Assembly: GCA_029931535.1 (NCBI GenBank)
Contig: JAQPZY010001555.1
Coordinates: forward strand, 3,627,001-3,691,000
Reading direction: 5' to 3'
DNA: 64,000 nucleotides
DNA from: Margaritifera margaritifera
Lineage: Eukaryota; Mollusca; Bivalvia; Unionida; Margaritiferidae
Shown here piece after piece: positions 60,801 through 64,000 of this stretch. The notes beneath the pieces were generated by a model that did not search any database, was not told the origin of the DNA, and saw nothing but the letters and a program-made list of their open reading frames with translations. The position numbers and the translations under genes were made by a program. Position 1 is the stretch's first letter; the number at the start of each line of letters is the position of its first letter.

Positions 60801-62616
60801 ATGGATTCCATACATTTTACGGCATCTAACAGGACGCTTATGCGCTCCCTCGTCATGTCCATATTCCTCTATGCACGTGAGACATGGACCCTAACAGCAG
60901 AATTAGAGAGAAGAATCCATGCCTTAGAGATGAGATGTTATCGAAGTATCCTGAAAATCTCATACTTAGACCACGTCTCTAATGCGGAGGTGCGCACTAA
61001 AATCTAAGGTACAATTGGACCTTATGAAGATCTGCTCACCACTGTAAAGAAACGGAAACTAAGATGGTATGGTCACGTCTCACGCTCAACTGGCCTGTCA
61101 AAGACAATCCTACAGGGCACAGTGAGAGGAAAGAGAAAATGAGGCAGGCAGAAGAAGAGATGGGAAGACAATATCAAAGAGTGGACAGGTATGGACTTTG
61201 CAAAGTCCCAAAGAGCAGTGGAGAACAGGGCGAACTGGAGCGAGGTTGTCGCAAAGTCATCAGTGGCGCCCCTGCGACGACCAAGGTTACGGGAGAAATG
61301 AAATGAAAAAATGAAACAGGACAGTAGAATTACAATCAATTGTGAAACATTCTGTGCAGCAAAATGTCACATTGAGTACAGAAATATACCCCTACTATTC
61401 CTTGGAGGAAGTAAATAATAATGTGGCACACATATACCTTATTCCAAGTATCTTTATTAGAATAATATTGGTCATTGGTGTTATAGGTAACGGTCTCGAA
61501 GTTTACATTTATACTTTAAAATTCAAATCAAGCAACCATCGTGTTTTCATTCTTGTACTAGCGTTTGTTGATTTAATCACTTGCTCAATCGGAATGCCTG
61601 TCGTCATTGTCGATTTCAGATACTCACTAATTTTCTACTCACTGTTAATATGGAAAACTTTGCGGTTTGTGAACTATTTCAAGTGCTTAAGTTCAGTATT
61701 CATACTGACAGCTATCGCCGTGGATCGATATCGTAAGATTTGTCTCCCCTGGCGGAAGCAGATGTCGCTCTATGTGGTGCGCATGTCATGTTGTATCTCC
61801 CTAGCCTTGGGGTTTGCTGTATCCTGGCCGACTCCAATATTATTTGGTTATAGCACAGCACAAACTGGTTACGGAAATTTAACTGGCGTCAGCTGTCAAA
61901 CAGATGACAAATACAAGAACAAACCATATCAAGCATATTTTAATATTATGCTCCTTTTCCTCCTATTCGGTGTGTTTCTAATTTTAACTACACTCTATTC
62001 TTTAACAGGGAGGCAGATGTATTATCAGGGAAAGCTCGCAAGGGAGCGAATTACACATAATTCACGACTAGTTCTGCAAAATGTACAGCAAATACAAACT
62101 GGTGTGAATGGAAATACATCGATCGAAAAAGACACTAAAGATTGCAATAATGCCAATTGTGTTTCAACGTCTGATAAACCTACGACATCATGTACTGAGA
62201 AAGAGAATAGTGTGAACAGAAATACTAATTTCATAAGTGATTCCCTTATCAAGGATTCCCCTACCTCAAACACCAGCAAGAAGAAAAAGACCAGACATAG
62301 AACCACTAGGCGATATTCCCGAAAAATAGACTCTCTAGAGAAAATCCCTACAGAGAAGATACCGACGCCTATTCAGGACAACGTTCATGCTGTTTGTAAT
62401 ATCTGTTGTATTTTTCATTAGTTACTTTCCTCATTTTTTTCTCCTTGTTACAACTTGTGTGAACAATGACTTTGTATCAAGCATGTCGAATGCAGAGTTT
62501 GTGACGTATGTTGTATTTTTGTATTCCTTTTTATCAACAATGTGGCAAACCCTCTCATTTACTGATTGTTTGATTCGAAATTCAGAAAAGAAATAAGGAA
62601 TTTGTATAACCGTTGA
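60801..62616 (+). pseudogene. Class A GPCR pseudogene, copy 4, split by a retrotransposon
   Basis: The ATG at 60801 starts the usual N-terminus, and after 12 codons a 479-bp LINE fragment interrupts it. The open stretch 61342-62421 (first codon GTG, only a frame boundary) covers the rest of the N-terminus through TM5 and ICL3. An extra base near 62345 shifts the frame before TM6, and a five-T run near 62530 shifts it again in TM7. The frame end matches TGA at 62614-62616. The conserved TM3 Cys is Trp (TGG at 61651-61653). DRY and ECL2 Cys are kept. It is not functional. Confidence 0.93.
60828..61322 (+). mobile_element. 5'-truncated non-LTR retrotransposon fragment with 8-bp target duplication
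   Basis: The direct repeats AACAGGAC at 60828-60835 and 61315-61322 flank 479 bp. The plus frames 60801-61007 (from codon 13) and 61064-61306 encode the end of a LINE ORF2: LYARETWTLTAELERRIHALE, then KRKLRWYGHVSRS in a shifted frame, then AKSQR-like and RKVISGAPATT-type wording. This C-terminus is familiar from RTE/Jockey-group elements. The 3' end is GAAATGAAATGAAAAAATGA, a short-repeat tail rather than pure poly(A). Confidence 0.85.
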
Positions 62617-62941
62617 CGTAAGTATCAGAAAAGGGTGGAATTAAACTTACATTAAATGTCGAAGAAATACAAAGAAGAAAATTGTTTTCTTAAAACAACT
62701 TTTCATAAGCCAAAACAATTATTAGATACTGTTATGTTTACAATAGAATCATTTTTCTCAGTTTACTTTGAAGGAAGAAACGGGCACATTTTATGATTTC
62801 AAGCTTATAATGGAATTATCTAAAAGACAAACTTGTGCAAACATTTTTTTTGATATGTTATGCAGATATTGTCATGATTTGTTCTTTCCTCGACCCATTA
62901 TCTTAAAGTAAATTAAATGGAATCCTGTAGCTTTACATGGA

Positions 62942-62947
62942 AATAAA
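62942..62947 (+). terminator. Poly(A) signal AATAAA after receptor copy 4
   Basis: Equivalent to 26103 and 46857. Confidence 0.4.
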
Positions 62948-63034
62948 AACAAATAATATTTGTGCTTTATGTCCGTGCTTTCACCTTTTTCAGCAACTTT
63001 GATGCAATGGTACGATCTATATGAAGCATCGCCT

Positions 63035-63219
<185 letters not shown>

Positions 63220-63226
<7 letters not shown>

Positions 63227-64000
63227 CTAGTCTGTATCTTCTAATATAGTCATGTCATTTTAGAATAGCTCAGGCATGGACAAATTAAACTTTGTCAAGC
63301 GTTTAAGAGTTCGAGCTTTTATTTTGTAATCTTTGGAGACAGTGTTCAAACTTGTCCCAAATATAAGTAGTGTGTATATGAATAAGCAAGACCACTAGTA
63401 ACTACAAAACAAAATGATCCAGCGATACTTTATAATTACCGCTCTCTGGTGTACACACTACTTGCAGTACTAGCTATGTATGTGAGCGTGCTAGACCACA
63501 TTACAATTAAAACATTGTAATTTTAAAAATAACGTATCCATGCATGACAACATTTCTGGACCACTGTTTAAAAAATACGATTGAGTTTCTCGACAATAGT
63601 GCTATTTCAGAGCTAGATCATTCATACTTTCTACTAAACAAAGGTGTACTCTAATTCATTTACTACGTTGTAATGTGTTGATGGTAACTTGGAGACCGCA
63701 GTAAATAAAGATAGGAAAATAATATCACTCTGAAAAATTCGAATTACCGCACTCTGATGTACATTCGTTCTGTACTGGTCCACATAAGCGTTTGAATTAG
63801 TACGATCTTTTTTGGACAATAAATTAACATAATCCCACTGTGAAAACAGTATCTACTCTAGCTGCTATAAGCAGGCTAAGATATACGGCTCAGAATAAAA
63901 TCAATGAATGAGAGTATATGTTGCTGTCTTTTATGTTTCCCATATATATATGTTTGCTTGAGTAGAACACAATAAATACACACACAAGAAGAGATTCGTT
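63220..64000. repeat. Unit tail block, unit 4
   Basis: Matches 47225-48080 and runs off the window. No gene recognised. Confidence 0.6.

Overview
This window reads as animal (metazoan) nuclear DNA, most likely from a cephalopod mollusc such as an octopus. The evidence is an AT-rich background, very long (TC)n(TA)n and (ATGT)n microsatellites, many decayed LINEs, Polinton-type fossils, and a cluster of intronless class A receptor genes of a lophotrochozoan orphan type. The species call is an inference. Only one gene looks intact; almost everything else is repeat-derived or broken.

The backbone is a segmental tandem array of about four related units, all on the + strand, each carrying one copy of the same rhodopsin-like GPCR gene. 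Copy 1 (12775-14120), copy 3 (45162-46483) and copy 4 (60801-62616) are pseudogenes with different lesions. Copy 2 (24455-25786, 443 aa) is complete, with seven membrane segments, a DRY motif, the TM3 and ECL2 cysteines, and NPLIY. Upstream of each receptor the units share, in order, a flank block, a (TC)n(TA)n tract, a LINE 3' relic, a long AT-rich block, a roughly 290-bp conserved block, and a possible 5'UTR exon and intron. Downstream they share a 3'UTR with a poly(A) signal and, in units 2-4, a (CT)n(TA)n tract with a tail block. Three units also carry a roughly 1-kb dispersed repeat (5510, 14880, 31600) and a broken gag-like segment with CCHC zinc knuckles (8820, 18960, 32800).

The second theme is fossil Polinton/Maverick-like or virus-like DNA. 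Paralogous blocks at 1-3830 and about 49430-56370 hold remnants of a family B DNA polymerase (49430-50190), unrecognised minus-strand genes (50493-51600), unrecognised plus-strand genes, a superfamily 1 helicase-like gene (minus strand) and a retroviral-type integrase (minus strand). A separate block at 29976-31600 holds a polymerase N-terminal piece, a small core- or minor-capsid-like ORF and a capsid-like Polinton protein. All are riddled with stops and frameshifts.

The third theme is later insertion. An L1/Tx1-like LINE lies at 27219-29406 with a 14-bp target duplication, and a 5'-truncated relative lies at about 42519-43640. A different LINE at 36223-39545 sits inside an (ATGT)n microsatellite. 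A 479-bp non-LTR fragment interrupts receptor copy 4. An insertion at 33941-36059 is bounded by 320-bp direct repeats. Comparing copies gives exact empty sites and the relative order of events. No tRNA, rRNA or CRISPR was recognised.
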